From Sphingomonadaceae bacterium PASS1 (GTDB taxonomy: Bacteria > Pseudomonadota > Alphaproteobacteria > Sphingomonadales > Sphingomonadaceae): a stretch of 64,000 bases of DNA. The DNA is taken from assembly GCA_002255985.1 (NCBI GenBank), contig NKIR01000005.1, forward strand, positions 62,001-126,000, read 5' to 3'. Below the pieces are notes generated by a model, which saw only the letters and a list, made by a program, of their open reading frames with translations, was not told where the DNA came from and made no database searches. Positions 1 through 9,418 of the stretch are shown here, one piece after another; within the stretch, counting starts at the first letter, position 1; the number at the start of each line of letters is the position of its first letter. Made by a program: the position numbers and the translations under genes.

Positions 1-623
1 GTGGCAAGGTGACGGCCGTGAAGACTGCGAACGCCACTTATGGCTGTGACGCCGTCGTGGTGGCGGCAGGACCGCAGATCCCGCAATTGATGGCACAGCT
101 TGGCGTCAACGTGCCATTGGCAGCCGCCCGCGCGGAAATGATCATTACTGAACCTGCGCCAATGATGCCGCTTGGCGGCGTTGACGGCCATAAAATCTAT
201 GGCCGCCAAACGCTGCGCGGAAACCTCGCTTATGGCGGTGGCCCGCATGAATGGCTTGATGTGGACGCAACCGGCCCGGCCGCGCGTCCTTCAACGCCGT
301 TGGCCCGCAACCTTGCGAAACGACTGGCAGAACTTTTGCCCAAGGCGGCGCATTTGAATGTCATCCGCAGCTGGGCTGGCATCATCGAAAACTCGCCAGA
401 TGGCCGTCCAATCATCGACCGCCTCACCAGCCCGGACAATGTCGTGGTCGCGTCGATGTCGAGCGTCGGCTTCGGCCTATCGCCAGCGTCGGGTCACGCG
501 ATCCGTGATTTGGTGATCGACGGGAAATGCTCATTTGCCGATATCGATATCCTTAAACTATCGCGTTTCGACAATCTTGAGTCCGATTGGCGCGAAAAGC
601 GCGGATGGATGCCGATTTCATGA
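1..623 (+). CDS. FAD-dependent amine/amino-acid oxidoreductase, C-terminal part (cut by window start)
   Basis: This is the C-terminal part (about 206 residues) of a DAO-type flavoprotein. The reading frame is open to base 3, so the ORF-track GTG start at base 9 is only an internal codon and the N-terminal FAD-binding domain lies outside the window. Visible features are the VVVAAG strand-turn near the second FAD contact and the SSVGFGLSPASGHAI segment typical of the C-terminal FAD closure in sarcosine and glycine oxidase relatives. The stop overlaps the ATG of the following soxB-like gene (ATGA), so it is probably the first visible gene of a soxBDAG operon. It likely oxidises an N-methylated or secondary amine; the substrate cannot be read from the sequence. 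Confidence 0.75.
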   Translation, partial: GKVTAVKTANATYGCDAVVVAAGPQIPQLMAQLGVNVPLAAARAEMIITEPAPMMPLGGVDGHKIYGRQTLRGNLAYGGGPHEWLDVDATGPAARPSTPLARNLAKRLAELLPKAAHLNVIRSWAGIIENSPDGRPIIDRLTSPDNVVVASMSSVGFGLSPASGHAIRDLVIDGKCSFADIDILKLSRFDNLESDWREKRGWMPIS

Positions 624-1876
624 GCCAATATTCGGCTTTCGGATTGCTGCGTGGTGCTTTGAACGGGCAGAAGCATTGGCAACCTGCGTGGCGCGATCCG
701 GAGCCTAAATCGCATTATGATATCATCATCATCGGCGGCGGCGGGCACGGGCTGGCGACGGCTTATTACCTTGCCAAGGTCCACGGCCTGAAAAATATCG
801 CGGTTCTGGAAAAGGGCTGGATAGGCGGTGGCAACACCGGGCGTAACACGACGATTGTTCGGTCAAACTACCGGCTAAAGCCATTGCACGACCTGTTCGA
901 ATTCGGCCTGAAAATGTGGGAGCATTTAAGCGACGAGTTGAATTACAATGTCATGTTCTCCCCGCGCGGAGCAATGTTTCTGGGTCACAGCGACGCTGAT
1001 ATGACCAAGCTTGCCGAACGCGGCGACGCGATGCGGTGCGACGGGATCGATGTCGATTTAATGACCCGCGACGAAGTGCAAAAGCTGGAACCGTTGCTCG
1101 ACATGTCACGCAGTGCGCGCTTCCCGATTGAGGGCGGCTTGATCCAGCGGCGCGGCGGTACTGCCCGCCATGATGCCGTCGCCTGGGGCTATGCGCGCGG
1201 CGCAGACAGCCTTGGCGTTGACATCATCCAGAAATGCGAAGTCACAGGCTTTGTCCGTGACGGCGATGCGGTGGTCGGCGTGGAAACCACGCGCGGGCGG
1301 ATCAATGCCGGTCGCGTCGGCATTTGCGTTGCAGGCCATAGCGGCTATGTCGCAGGGCTTGCGGGTCTCAAGCTGCCCGTGGAATCGCAAACGTTGCAGG
1401 CGATGGTGACCGAAGGCGTCAAGCCAATGATAAACAGCGTGATCATGTCGCAATCCCTGCATTGCTATATCAGCCAGTCAGACAAGGGCGGCATCGTCTT
1501 TGGCGGTGACCCTGATAACTGGCCAAGCTATGCCCAACGCGGCAATCCGATGGTTATGGAGCGTGCTGTCGCACAGGGCCTGGCGCTCGTCCCGGCGCTA
1601 TCACGTCTGCGCATGGTGCGGACATGGTCTGGTGTGACCGATATGAGCTTTGACGGTGCGCCGATCATTGGCGAAACGCCCGTGAAGAACCTCTTTCTCA
1701 ATGGCGGTTGGTGCTATGGCGGGTTCAAGGCGACACCGGCGTCGGGTTGGACATATGCGCACACACTCGCAACCGGCAAACCACATGCCCTGAATGCGCC
1801 ATTCGCGCTCGACCGTTTCGAACGCGGCGCGACAATCGATGAAACAGGGAGCGGCCCAATGCCGAACAGTCGCTAA
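620..1876 (+). CDS. soxB: Sarcosine oxidase beta subunit-like (first copy)
   Basis: A 418-residue flavoprotein subunit of a heterotetrameric sarcosine oxidase-type complex. The beta subunit oxidises the N-methyl amine and carries the covalent FMN as well as FAD. A GGGGHG dinucleotide-binding motif sits at residues 39-44. The RRGGTARHD segment near residue 180 contains the His that anchors FMN in characterised SoxB proteins. I placed the start at ATG 620, which overlaps the upstream stop; the track start at 587 adds 11 residues unlike the family. The stop TAA overlaps the next ATG by one base. The second soxB in this window is clearly homologous but diverged, so the two complexes may have different substrates. 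Confidence 0.85.
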   Translation: MSQYSAFGLLRGALNGQKHWQPAWRDPEPKSHYDIIIIGGGGHGLATAYYLAKVHGLKNIAVLEKGWIGGGNTGRNTTIVRSNYRLKPLHDLFEFGLKMWEHLSDELNYNVMFSPRGAMFLGHSDADMTKLAERGDAMRCDGIDVDLMTRDEVQKLEPLLDMSRSARFPIEGGLIQRRGGTARHDAVAWGYARGADSLGVDIIQKCEVTGFVRDGDAVVGVETTRGRINAGRVGICVAGHSGYVAGLAGLKLPVESQTLQAMVTEGVKPMINSVIMSQSLHCYISQSDKGGIVFGGDPDNWPSYAQRGNPMVMERAVAQGLALVPALSRLRMVRTWSGVTDMSFDGAPIIGETPVKNLFLNGGWCYGGFKATPASGWTYAHTLATGKPHALNAPFALDRFERGATIDETGSGPMPNSR

Positions 1877-2139
1877 TGATGCAGTTCACCTGTCCCCATT
1901 GCGGCCCGCGCGATCAGGCGGAGTTTATATACGAACGCACCGCAGACGCGGTAGTGTCGCTTGATGCTGCACCAGAAGAAGCGATGAAATCGCTCTTCAC
2001 ACGCAACAATCCACGCGGTGTTGATGAAGAAATCTGGCGGCACACTTATGGTTGCCGTGCATGGATGGTGATCGCACGAAACCGTGTGACGAACGAAATC
2101 AGCGCCACCCGTGCCGTTGGTCCGGAGGCTCTGCCGTGA
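1876..2139 (+). CDS. soxD: Sarcosine oxidase delta subunit-like (first copy)
   Basis: A small 87-residue subunit of about normal length for SoxD. It has the expected zinc-site residues: CPHC near the N-terminus, and a His and Cys in the HTYGC segment near residues 57-61. In heterotetrameric sarcosine oxidases the delta subunit is a small zinc-binding structural partner of alpha. It lies between soxB and soxA with one-base and three-base overlaps, so the operon is translationally coupled. Two adjacent ATG codons (1876 and 1879) could both serve as start. Confidence 0.85.
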   Translation: MMQFTCPHCGPRDQAEFIYERTADAVVSLDAAPEEAMKSLFTRNNPRGVDEEIWRHTYGCRAWMVIARNRVTNEISATRAVGPEALP

Positions 2140-4871
2140 TAAACTTCAGTTTCGACGGCAAGACCTATCAAGCGCAAAAAGGCGACACACTCGCTGCCGC
2201 GCTATTGCGCAACGGCATTGGCCTTGTTGGCCGCAGCTTCAAATATCACCGTCCACGCGGGATTATGACGGCTGGCGTTGAGGAGCCAAACGCGCTCGTC
2301 ACCGTTGGTGATGGCGGACGCACCGAACCCAATACCCGCGCTACCGATGTTTTTGTGTATGAAGGGCTGGTCGCCAAAAGCCAAAACCGCTGGCCAAACC
2401 TGTCATTCGATATAGGCGCTGTCTTTGGCTTGGCCGCGCCTGTCCTGTCTGCAGGTTTCTATTACAAGACCTTTTTCGGTTCAGCCAAACGCTGGATGTT
2501 CTACGAATATTTCATTCGTAAAGCGGCGGGTCTCGGCAATGCGCCGACGAAGACAGACCCCGACCATTTTAGCCAACGTGCGGCCTTTTGCGATGTGCTT
2601 GTGGTCGGTGCCGGACCAGCCGGACTTTCCGCCGCGCTCGAAGCCGCTGAAGCAGGCAAACGCGTCATCCTCGTCGAACAGGACAATATTCTCGGTGCCT
2701 CGTTAATCCGCGACGGCCAAGACCGGGATGGTGCATGGGTGGAAGCGACCCAAGCCCGCATCCGCGCCGCCGGCGGACGCATCCTCTCACGCACCACCGC
2801 GTCCGGATATTGGGAGCATGATCTCGTCACGCTGACCCAGCGCGTAGCAGAACCTGGTCAAATCCCAATGCACGGCGTTGCACAGCGGCTTTGGCATGTG
2901 CGGGCGGGCCAAGTGATACTTGCGACCGGCAGCATTGAACGCCCGATGGCCTTTGGGCATAATGACCGTCCCGGCGTGATGCTGTCGCAAGCCGTGCGCA
3001 CGTATGTGCGTCGCTTTGGCGTGGTCCCGGGCAAACGCGTGGTGATCGCCACCAATAATGATGACGCGTATAAAACGGCTTACGCGCTCAAGGCCGCTGG
3101 GGCTGAGGTCGTGGCCGTCCTTGATGCACGGCCAGCACCGGCGGGCACGGACAGCGGGCTTCCCGTCTACAACAATGCCGTTCCACTTTCGACCAAAGGC
3201 GCGCGCCATTGCCTGAAAAGCGTGACCGCGCTTGTCCATGGCCTGACCGAAAGCTGGGATGCTGATCTGATCGCTGTTTCCGGTGGCTTCACACCCGTCG
3301 TGCATCTGCATATGCAGGCAGGCGGCACGCTGGATTGGAACGATGCGGCGCAAGCCTTTGTCCCTGCGGCATCGCGTCAGAATGTGACGACGATCGGCGG
3401 GGCGGCCAATCCCGACCCCGTGTTCAATGTCGTCCCGGTTTCCAAACCAAAGAAAAGCTTCATCGATTTCCAGAATGATGTGACGCTGTCGGATGTCGAT
3501 CTGGCGTGGGCCGAGGGCTATCGTTCGGTTGAGCATCTCAAACGCTATACCACACTCGGAATGGCAACCGATCAGGGCAAGCTCAGCAATATGGCGGCGC
3601 TCGGGCGCTTGGCCGAAAAGCAGGGCGTGGCTATTCCCGAGGCGGGTCTGACCACATTCCGTCCACCTTATACGCCCGTTACGATGGGATTGTTGGCTGG
3701 CGCTGGCGCGAAAGACGCAGGCGCACATGTTCGTCGCCTCGCGCTATACGATGTGCACGCGGCGAAAAACCCAATCTGGCAGCCGCTGGGATATTGGTTC
3801 CGCCCCCGTGCGTATCCGGTGGGCAGCGAAACTTTGGCGCAAGCGGCGATGCGTGAAGCAAAAGCGGTCCGTTCAAATGTCGGGATGACTGACGTTTCAA
3901 CGCTCGCGAAGTTTGAAGTGTCTGGGCCTGATGCTTCCGCGTTTCTGGAAATCATCTGCGCAACGACGGTCGGCAAACTTGCCGTTGGACGTGGCCGATA
4001 CACGTTCATGCTGCGCGAGGACGGGTTTGTTTTCGACGATGGTACCGTTTGGCGGTTGGACGAGAACCGCTATCTGTTGACCAGTTCAACGGGCGGCGCG
4101 GACCGGATGGCGACGCATATCTCTTATGTCCGCCAATATCTCTGCCCGCATTTGCGCGTCTCCGCCGTCAATGTGCAGGAACATTATGCCGGAATTGCTG
4201 TTGCAGGGCCGCAAGCTAAGGCGGCGCTGGCGGCATTGATCGGCGAGGAGCCATCGCGCCATATGTCGACGGTTACGGCAATGATTGCCGGCGTTCCGGT
4301 GATTGTCCTCGCCGCCAGCTACAGCGGCGAACGCGCGTTCGAAATTTATGTCGAGGCAAGCCAAGCCGGACCCGTTTGGGCTGCGTGCGAGGCCGAGGTC
4401 GCCAAGCAGGGCGGCGCACTCTATGGCCTTGAGGCAATGGAATTCCTGCGTATTGAAAAAGGCCATTTGGTCGTCGGCGGTGAAGTCGACGGGCGGATGA
4501 CCCCGCATGATCTGGCGCTCGACAAGATGCTCAACAAGGCCGGTGGCTATGTCGGCGCGTCGGGCCTATCGCGCCCTGCCTTGTCCGAAGCCGGACGGCG
4601 GCAACTGGTCGGGCTTGAAGCAATTGAGGGAGATATTCCCGAAGGCGCGATGCTTGTCACAGGCGAAGGCGTGTCCCCGCAGGGCCATGTCAGCGCCGCT
4701 GCGTTTCGAATCATGGACGGCGGGTCGATTGCGCTTGGTCAATTGACCGATGGCTTTGCACGGCACGGCGAAGAGCTTATCGCAACATCGCCAACGCGCG
4801 GTCAAATGGCGCGGGTGCGCGTTGTGGCACCGCATTTCTACGACACGGCCGGGGAGCGTTATCGTGACTGA
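2136..4871 (+). CDS. soxA: Sarcosine oxidase alpha subunit-like (first copy)
   Basis: A 911-residue alpha subunit. The N-terminal 100 residues resemble the small ferredoxin-like fold seen in SoxA but lack iron-sulfur cysteines, as usual. A dinucleotide-binding motif VVGAGPAG follows at residues 156-163. The C-terminal half is a GcvT-like tetrahydrofolate domain, which in the family accepts the oxidised methyl group to form 5,10-methylene-THF. I chose GTG 2136, which overlaps the soxD stop and begins exactly at the conserved INFSFDGK start; the track start at 2052 runs antiparallel to nothing conserved and lies inside soxD. It is somewhat shorter than the second SoxA (953 aa) because it lacks that protein's N-terminal extension. 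Confidence 0.85.
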   Translation: MINFSFDGKTYQAQKGDTLAAALLRNGIGLVGRSFKYHRPRGIMTAGVEEPNALVTVGDGGRTEPNTRATDVFVYEGLVAKSQNRWPNLSFDIGAVFGLAAPVLSAGFYYKTFFGSAKRWMFYEYFIRKAAGLGNAPTKTDPDHFSQRAAFCDVLVVGAGPAGLSAALEAAEAGKRVILVEQDNILGASLIRDGQDRDGAWVEATQARIRAAGGRILSRTTASGYWEHDLVTLTQRVAEPGQIPMHGVAQRLWHVRAGQVILATGSIERPMAFGHNDRPGVMLSQAVRTYVRRFGVVPGKRVVIATNNDDAYKTAYALKAAGAEVVAVLDARPAPAGTDSGLPVYNNAVPLSTKGARHCLKSVTALVHGLTESWDADLIAVSGGFTPVVHLHMQAGGTLDWNDAAQAFVPAASRQNVTTIGGAANPDPVFNVVPVSKPKKSFIDFQNDVTLSDVDLAWAEGYRSVEHLKRYTTLGMATDQGKLSNMAALGRLAEKQGVAIPEAGLTTFRPPYTPVTMGLLAGAGAKDAGAHVRRLALYDVHAAKNPIWQPLGYWFRPRAYPVGSETLAQAAMREAKAVRSNVGMTDVSTLAKFEVSGPDASAFLEIICATTVGKLAVGRGRYTFMLREDGFVFDDGTVWRLDENRYLLTSSTGGADRMATHISYVRQYLCPHLRVSAVNVQEHYAGIAVAGPQAKAALAALIGEEPSRHMSTVTAMIAGVPVIVLAASYSGERAFEIYVEASQAGPVWAACEAEVAKQGGALYGLEAMEFLRIEKGHLVVGGEVDGRMTPHDLALDKMLNKAGGYVGASGLSRPALSEAGRRQLVGLEAIEGDIPEGAMLVTGEGVSPQGHVSAAAFRIMDGGSIALGQLTDGFARHGEELIATSPTRGQMARVRVVAPHFYDTAGERYRD

Positions 4872-5355
4872 TGTAACAATCACAGCGCTGCCCGCAGCGC
4901 CGCTTCATGCTCTGGAGATATGGAGCAACCCGGCGGCTGTTGCGACAAGGTTCAAGAAAGCTGGCGGCTTTGCCTTACCAGCCATTGGTCGTTCTGACGG
5001 AAGTGATGCACTCCGTCTGATCCGCTACGAACCCACCGTCTGGTTGGTCGAAGGCGATGTGTCAGCACTGTCTGGCATATTGGCGGATGACGGTGCGCTA
5101 ACCGCAATTGGCGGCAGCGTTGTGCGGGTGCAGCTTTCTGGAAAAGGCTGGCGCACATTGTTGATGGAAGGCGGCGTTTTCGATGCGGAAAACCCCAATT
5201 TCGCGTCGGGATGCAGCGCGGCAACAATCATCGATCACGTCAATGTTCGACTGCATGTGGTGGATGACGATACGTGCCATGCCTATGTTCCGCTCAGCTA
5301 CAGCGAAGCCATGATCCATTTTTGGACGACAGCAGCGCTCAGTCTGACGCGTTAG
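4864..5355 (+). CDS. soxG: Sarcosine oxidase gamma subunit-like (first copy)
   Basis: A 163-residue gamma subunit, last gene of the first soxBDAG set. The match rests mainly on position and length, plus a weak GcvT-like fold signature (LVEGD, HVNVRLHVVDDDTCHAYVP). The start is GTG 4864, overlapping the soxA stop by eight bases; the longer track start at 4750 lies inside soxA. SoxG is needed for assembly of the complex in characterised systems. The 3-prime end overlaps the convergent hydrolase gene by 17 bases, so transcripts from the two strands would collide here. Confidence 0.7.
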   Translation: MTDVTITALPAAPLHALEIWSNPAAVATRFKKAGGFALPAIGRSDGSDALRLIRYEPTVWLVEGDVSALSGILADDGALTAIGGSVVRVQLSGKGWRTLLMEGGVFDAENPNFASGCSAATIIDHVNVRLHVVDDDTCHAYVPLSYSEAMIHFWTTAALSLTR

Positions 5356-6643
5356 ACGCATGAAGCAGCGTCATACCGCGCGCATGCCGTTGCTGGAAAC
5401 CCTTCCATAAGGTGACGTTTGCACCGCCCGGGCTATACGCGCCCCATGGCGTCCCGGCAGGCGCATTCCACACGCCATCATCCGAATTTTCGGTGGCCAT
5501 CTGAAGATACGCACTTTTGCTATCGTCGCCCTGTAAATGCACAGCCAGAAACGCTGAAATAAAGTGCAGGTTGATGGCGTTAATCCGGTCCTGCCGCCAA
5601 ATCGGGTCTTCGAACCAGTCCATGTCCCACAGCGAACCGCGCATTTCGGGTGGCGTAGGGTTGAGCGCGATGGAATGGCCTGCTTGCTTGTAAGTCAGCA
5701 AATAGCGGTCGGCATTTACGGCGCCACCAAAGACGGCCAGCGCGCCCGTTTTATAGTCAACGGTCGCGTCGCTATCGCCCTGAATCAGAAGCAGCGGCGC
5801 AGTTAATGCGGCGAGGCCCTCGGCGCCCCATGCGCTGCTCGGTGCCCCGCCAGCGGGCGCCAGTGCCACCACAGCCTTGACGCCTGGCACTTTGATAGCG
5901 TCCGCATCCACACTGCCGCGCGCGAATTTCTTTAGCCACCCACCCGCAACCAAATTCATATTCGGACCCGCAGGGTCAAGTGTTGCGCCACCTGCGGTGA
6001 GCACCCCATAACCACCTTGTGAATAGCCAATGAGCGCAACATTATCCGGGGCAATCAAATCCCCCAAAGTGGCGCGGAGCTGCGCCGCTGCAAATACAAT
6101 GTCATGTGGCCGGTTGAAATTCGGCGCAGCACGCGTGGTGGGTGCAACGACATAAGGGTTTGGATCGCGATGATGGATCGCCGCGACGACATAGCCTTTT
6201 GACGCAAGATTCTCGGTCAACCACGTCATCACCGCAGGATTATTGCTATAGCCATGGCTTATAATCACCAAGGGGTGTTTGCGGCCTGCGGCTGGCGCTC
6301 CCGCAACCGCGATACCCTTTTGCGTGAACGTGACCGGCGGAAGCGGTGGCTCTGCCCACAGGCTGCCGCGATACAGGACGGGTTTGGAACCCTTTTTCGT
6401 CGTGGCGGGGTACCAAATATCCACCTGCACCCTGCGGTCGATGAGGCGAACATTGCTGGGGTCCGCATTTGCGTTTTCTACGTCGGGCTGATCCCGATGC
6501 GTGAAGGTAACGGAACGAAAGCCAACGCCATATGCACCCAGTGCCGCAAGCTCCGGCGCATCGGCGCCGGGCACACTGGGCGCGCTGGCGTAGATAGGGG
6601 CACCCAGCAAAATCAGTATGGAAGCTATAAGGTGCCGCATCAT
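5339..6643 (-). CDS. Secreted alpha/beta hydrolase (dienelactone/PAF-acetylhydrolase-like)
   Basis: A 434-residue protein with an N-terminal signal peptide (MMRHLIASILILLGAPIYASA), so probably periplasmic or secreted. The nucleophile elbow GYSQGG, the oxyanion HGYSNNP segment, an Asp in LLIQGDSDATVD and a late His (KQAGHS) give a plausible catalytic triad. The start ATG 6643 overlaps the LysR stop (ATGATGA) and follows a GAGGAG ribosome site; the track start at 6757 lies inside lysR. It is translationally coupled to lysR. The substrate is unknown; nothing shows it belongs to betaine breakdown, and it could be a separate esterase function. Confidence 0.75.
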   Translation of the reverse strand: MMRHLIASILILLGAPIYASAPSVPGADAPELAALGAYGVGFRSVTFTHRDQPDVENANADPSNVRLIDRRVQVDIWYPATTKKGSKPVLYRGSLWAEPPLPPVTFTQKGIAVAGAPAAGRKHPLVIISHGYSNNPAVMTWLTENLASKGYVVAAIHHRDPNPYVVAPTTRAAPNFNRPHDIVFAAAQLRATLGDLIAPDNVALIGYSQGGYGVLTAGGATLDPAGPNMNLVAGGWLKKFARGSVDADAIKVPGVKAVVALAPAGGAPSSAWGAEGLAALTAPLLLIQGDSDATVDYKTGALAVFGGAVNADRYLLTYKQAGHSIALNPTPPEMRGSLWDMDWFEDPIWRQDRINAINLHFISAFLAVHLQGDDSKSAYLQMATENSDDGVWNAPAGTPWGAYSPGGANVTLWKGFQQRHARGMTLLHASNASD

Positions 6644-7629
6644 GCTATCAACTCCTCGTTTTCGGCCGAAGCCGACGGCCACGCCAATTGCTGTGCCATC
6701 CATGGATATTCCTCGATCAGCGGCGGGAAGATTTTTTCCTGCAAAACCTGCTGGCACAAGGCGGCCATTAGGCTGGGGATGTTGCCCAACTCATCGATCC
6801 GCGCGACGACTTGGACCGACCGTGAAAACCGCCCCCTCGTCATCGGTTCGGCGCGCAATTGGGAAAGCAGTTCCGGCACCGCCGCCAAACAAACGGGCGT
6901 GGTAATCGCCCAACCAATCCCCGCTGCCACCAATGCCAATTGCTGATGCGACGATTCGACTTCAACCATTTGCGGTAGTTTCAGCTTCATCCGGACAATC
7001 TGGCGCTCAATCTGCTGCCCCGTTCCGGTAAGCCGCGAAAAGCGGATGAACGGCAATGACGATGGCAAGCCGACAATATCCAGTGGCTCTCGAAAATCCT
7101 TGGGGAAAACGAGAATGAAGCTTTCCTCAAACACAGGGTGCAGCTCTACTGTGTCACGATGCTCAAGATTGAAGCTGCCGGTCACCAGCATATCAATATC
7201 GCGCGCCAGAAACTCGCCCTGATGCTCCATGGAGATACCCGATCGGATATTCCACCGGTCTGCCCGCGAACCGAGACTATTCAAAATCGGTGCGGTCAGT
7301 TGGTTGGCAAGGCTGAATGACATCGCGACCGTAATGCTCGATATCGGCAGGTTTGCGCCTTCACGGACTTCGTCATAGGCCAGTCTGGCGTGCGCAATCA
7401 GCTTTTGTCCGCGCGCAAACAGCGACTTTCCGCTCGCCGTCAGGCCCAATGGCCGCATCGTGCGGTCGAACAACGACGCGCCTATGCCGGCCTCAAGCTT
7501 CGCGATGGTTTGGGAAACCGCCGATTGTGTCACCTGCAAATGGGACGCGCATTGCGACATGCCGCCAAGTTCGACGGTCATCACGAAGACTTCGAGTGCG
7601 TGCAGATCGAATTCTTGTGGCAGTTTCAT
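6640..7629 (-). CDS. LysR-family transcriptional regulator
   Basis: A 329-residue LysR-type regulator. The N-terminal winged helix-turn-helix is clear (FVMTVELGGMSQCASHLQVTQSAVSQTIAKLE). An effector-binding domain follows from about residue 95. It sits downstream of the BCCT transporter gene on the same strand, with a 176-base gap that contains an inverted repeat suited to LysR binding, so it may have its own promoter. By position it is the best candidate regulator of the betaine cluster or of the secreted hydrolase it overlaps. The inducer cannot be deduced. Confidence 0.85.
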   Translation of the reverse strand: MKLPQEFDLHALEVFVMTVELGGMSQCASHLQVTQSAVSQTIAKLEAGIGASLFDRTMRPLGLTASGKSLFARGQKLIAHARLAYDEVREGANLPISSITVAMSFSLANQLTAPILNSLGSRADRWNIRSGISMEHQGEFLARDIDMLVTGSFNLEHRDTVELHPVFEESFILVFPKDFREPLDIVGLPSSLPFIRFSRLTGTGQQIERQIVRMKLKLPQMVEVESSHQQLALVAAGIGWAITTPVCLAAVPELLSQLRAEPMTRGRFSRSVQVVARIDELGNIPSLMAALCQQVLQEKIFPPLIEEYPWMAQQLAWPSASAENEELIA

Positions 7630-7653
7630 GCAGCAACCCTCCCAAGCGTGCAG

Positions 7654-7694
7654 GCATAGCCCATGGCTAATATTACCTCAGCTAATGGCTATGC
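7654..7694. promoter_or_regulatory. Inverted repeat upstream of lysR, candidate LysR operator
   Basis: GCATAGCC at 7654-7661 and GGCTATGC at 7687-7694 form a perfect 8-bp inverted repeat 25 bases apart. Within the left half, TAGCCCATGGCTA matches the T-N11-A dyad favoured by LysR proteins, with TAGC/GCTA arms. The right half carries a related AGCTAATGGCT dyad. It lies 25-65 bases upstream of the lysR start, where an autoregulatory site would be expected. Binding is inferred, not shown. Confidence 0.4.
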
Positions 7695-7805
7695 GAGACC
7701 GCCAGTAATAGTGCTATGCATTTTCGACATAGCCCGATTATGCGTCAGCTGCGTTGCACGCTTGCATCACTTTGCTGGACGTCGACCCAGCGGCAAAATG
7801 TCCGC

Positions 7806-9389
7806 TTATATATTACCGCTACAGTCCGGATTGCGATGCAGCGCCAACAATCCTCTCAGCGTACCCAGACACATGCACAATAATATCAAAGCCAAGGGCA
7901 AGCCGGTGGCGATTGCACCCGCCTGAAGCGACGTGAGGCCTCCGCTGAGTAACAAAACGACGCCAATACCGCCGACCGCGACCAGCCAGATGGTCTTTTG
8001 CCGAAGCAATGTATCGGTGCGTCCGCCCGCAGTCATTGTGTCAATCACCAGCGTGCCCGAGTCCCAGCCCGTCACGAAAAAGATCAGGATCAGGCCAATG
8101 GCAACAAATGACGTGAACTGCGCCCAAGGCAAAGTGCCGAGCAGCACAAAAAGCTGCGTATCCAGTGACGCTTTGGCCAAGTCCGCACCATTGCCCGCGA
8201 CGATTTGCGCAATGCTTGCGTCCCCAAAAATCGTCAGCCACAAAATGCCAAGCAGGCTAGGCGCGATCATGGCCCCGGCAATGAATTCACGCACGGTCCG
8301 GCCCAATGAAATGCGCGCCATGAACATGCCCACAAATGGCGCCCAGCTGATCCACCATGCCCAGTAATAGACCGACCAGTCGTTGTAAAATCCAGTGTCG
8401 GTGCGGCCAACCGGATTTGCTAATGCCGGGAGAAATTTGAGATAGTTGACGATATTGGTCGCAAGATCGCCGATCAGCTGAAGCGTGGAACCGGTGGTTA
8501 AGACAAACACCAGCAAGGCAAAGGCAACCCACATGTTGACCTCGCTCAAAATGCGGATGCCGCGATCAATGCCACCCCGGATCGACAGAAACGTGATTCC
8601 CGCCATCACCGCTATCAAAGCCAGTATCGTGAGTGACGAGCTCGTTACGCCGTAAAGATAGACGATCCCCGCCATCGCTTGCTGCGCCCCAAGCCCAAGC
8701 GACGTGGCCAGTCCAAAGATCGTCGCAAGGACCGCAAGGACTTCAATGATATCGCCTGTGCGGCCCCAAACCGCCTTTCCAAACAAGGGATAGAATGCCG
8801 ACCGCATCGACAGTGGCATTTTGAAATCAAAGCTGAAGAGCGCAAGCGCCAGGCCGGTGACTGCAAAAATGGCCCACGGATGCAACGCCCAGTCAAAGAT
8901 GGTCGCCGCCATAGCGATACTGCGTGCCGCTTGTGCATCACCAACCGCGCCGCCCAACGGCGCCGCAGAGACGCCTGCCATCGAAGACGTAAAATGGGTA
9001 ACTGGTTCACCCACGCCATAAAAAACCAGCCCGATGCCCATGCCCGCTCCAAACAGCATCGCAAACCACGACAATCGCGAATAATCAGGCCTAGCGCCTT
9101 TGCCGCCCAACCGGATTTTGCCCAGCGGTGAAAGTGCGACAACGACGCAAAAGATCAGCAGAAGATTGCCCGACATCATGAAGAACCAGTCGAAATGGGC
9201 AACCGCACCACTCCGCAAGCCCGCAAACAGGTCCGCCGACGCTTTCGGCGCGATCAGGCTGAATAAAATGACCGCAAACGCAATAATTGCCGTCGGGAAA
9301 AAGACAGCGGGGTTGATATGCATCCCACCCCAATGGCGATTGGATTGGCCATAGTTCCCCAGATCTATTGCTTTTTCCCAATCCGCCAA
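7806..9389 (-). CDS. BCCT-family betaine/choline/carnitine-type transporter
   Basis: A 527-residue membrane transporter with about twelve hydrophobic segments. The BCCT hallmarks are the GMGIGLVFYGVGEP segment in TM3 and the tryptophan-rich TM8 stretch YYWAWWISWAPFVGMF followed by ARISLGRTVREF, which lines the betaine site in BetP. Unlike osmoregulatory BetP it has only short termini, suggesting uptake for catabolism and not osmosensing. The start appears to be TTG 9389 with a strong AAGGAGAG site six bases upstream; the next ATG is 22 codons inside. It follows soxG by only 29 bases, so it belongs to the betaine-demethylation operon. Confidence 0.88.
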   Translation of the reverse strand: MADWEKAIDLGNYGQSNRHWGGMHINPAVFFPTAIIAFAVILFSLIAPKASADLFAGLRSGAVAHFDWFFMMSGNLLLIFCVVVALSPLGKIRLGGKGARPDYSRLSWFAMLFGAGMGIGLVFYGVGEPVTHFTSSMAGVSAAPLGGAVGDAQAARSIAMAATIFDWALHPWAIFAVTGLALALFSFDFKMPLSMRSAFYPLFGKAVWGRTGDIIEVLAVLATIFGLATSLGLGAQQAMAGIVYLYGVTSSSLTILALIAVMAGITFLSIRGGIDRGIRILSEVNMWVAFALLVFVLTTGSTLQLIGDLATNIVNYLKFLPALANPVGRTDTGFYNDWSVYYWAWWISWAPFVGMFMARISLGRTVREFIAGAMIAPSLLGILWLTIFGDASIAQIVAGNGADLAKASLDTQLFVLLGTLPWAQFTSFVAIGLILIFFVTGWDSGTLVIDTMTAGGRTDTLLRQKTIWLVAVGGIGVVLLLSGGLTSLQAGAIATGLPLALILLCMCLGTLRGLLALHRNPDCSGNI

Positions 9390-9418
9390 TGCACTCTCCT
9401 TAAGGTCTCAAGCCACCA

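Noticed and set aside
2052-2135. N-terminal extension of soxA from the ORF track
   Set aside because: It lies entirely inside soxD and does not resemble SoxA; GTG 2136 begins at the conserved residues and overlaps the soxD stop.
2787-3728. 313-aa minus-strand ORF within the first soxA
   Set aside because: Long antisense ORFs are common in this base composition; the sense frame has full SoxA conservation.
8679-9131. 150-aa plus-strand ORF opposite the BCCT gene
   Set aside because: It is the antisense of a strongly conserved membrane transporter, with an odd composition and no ribosome site.
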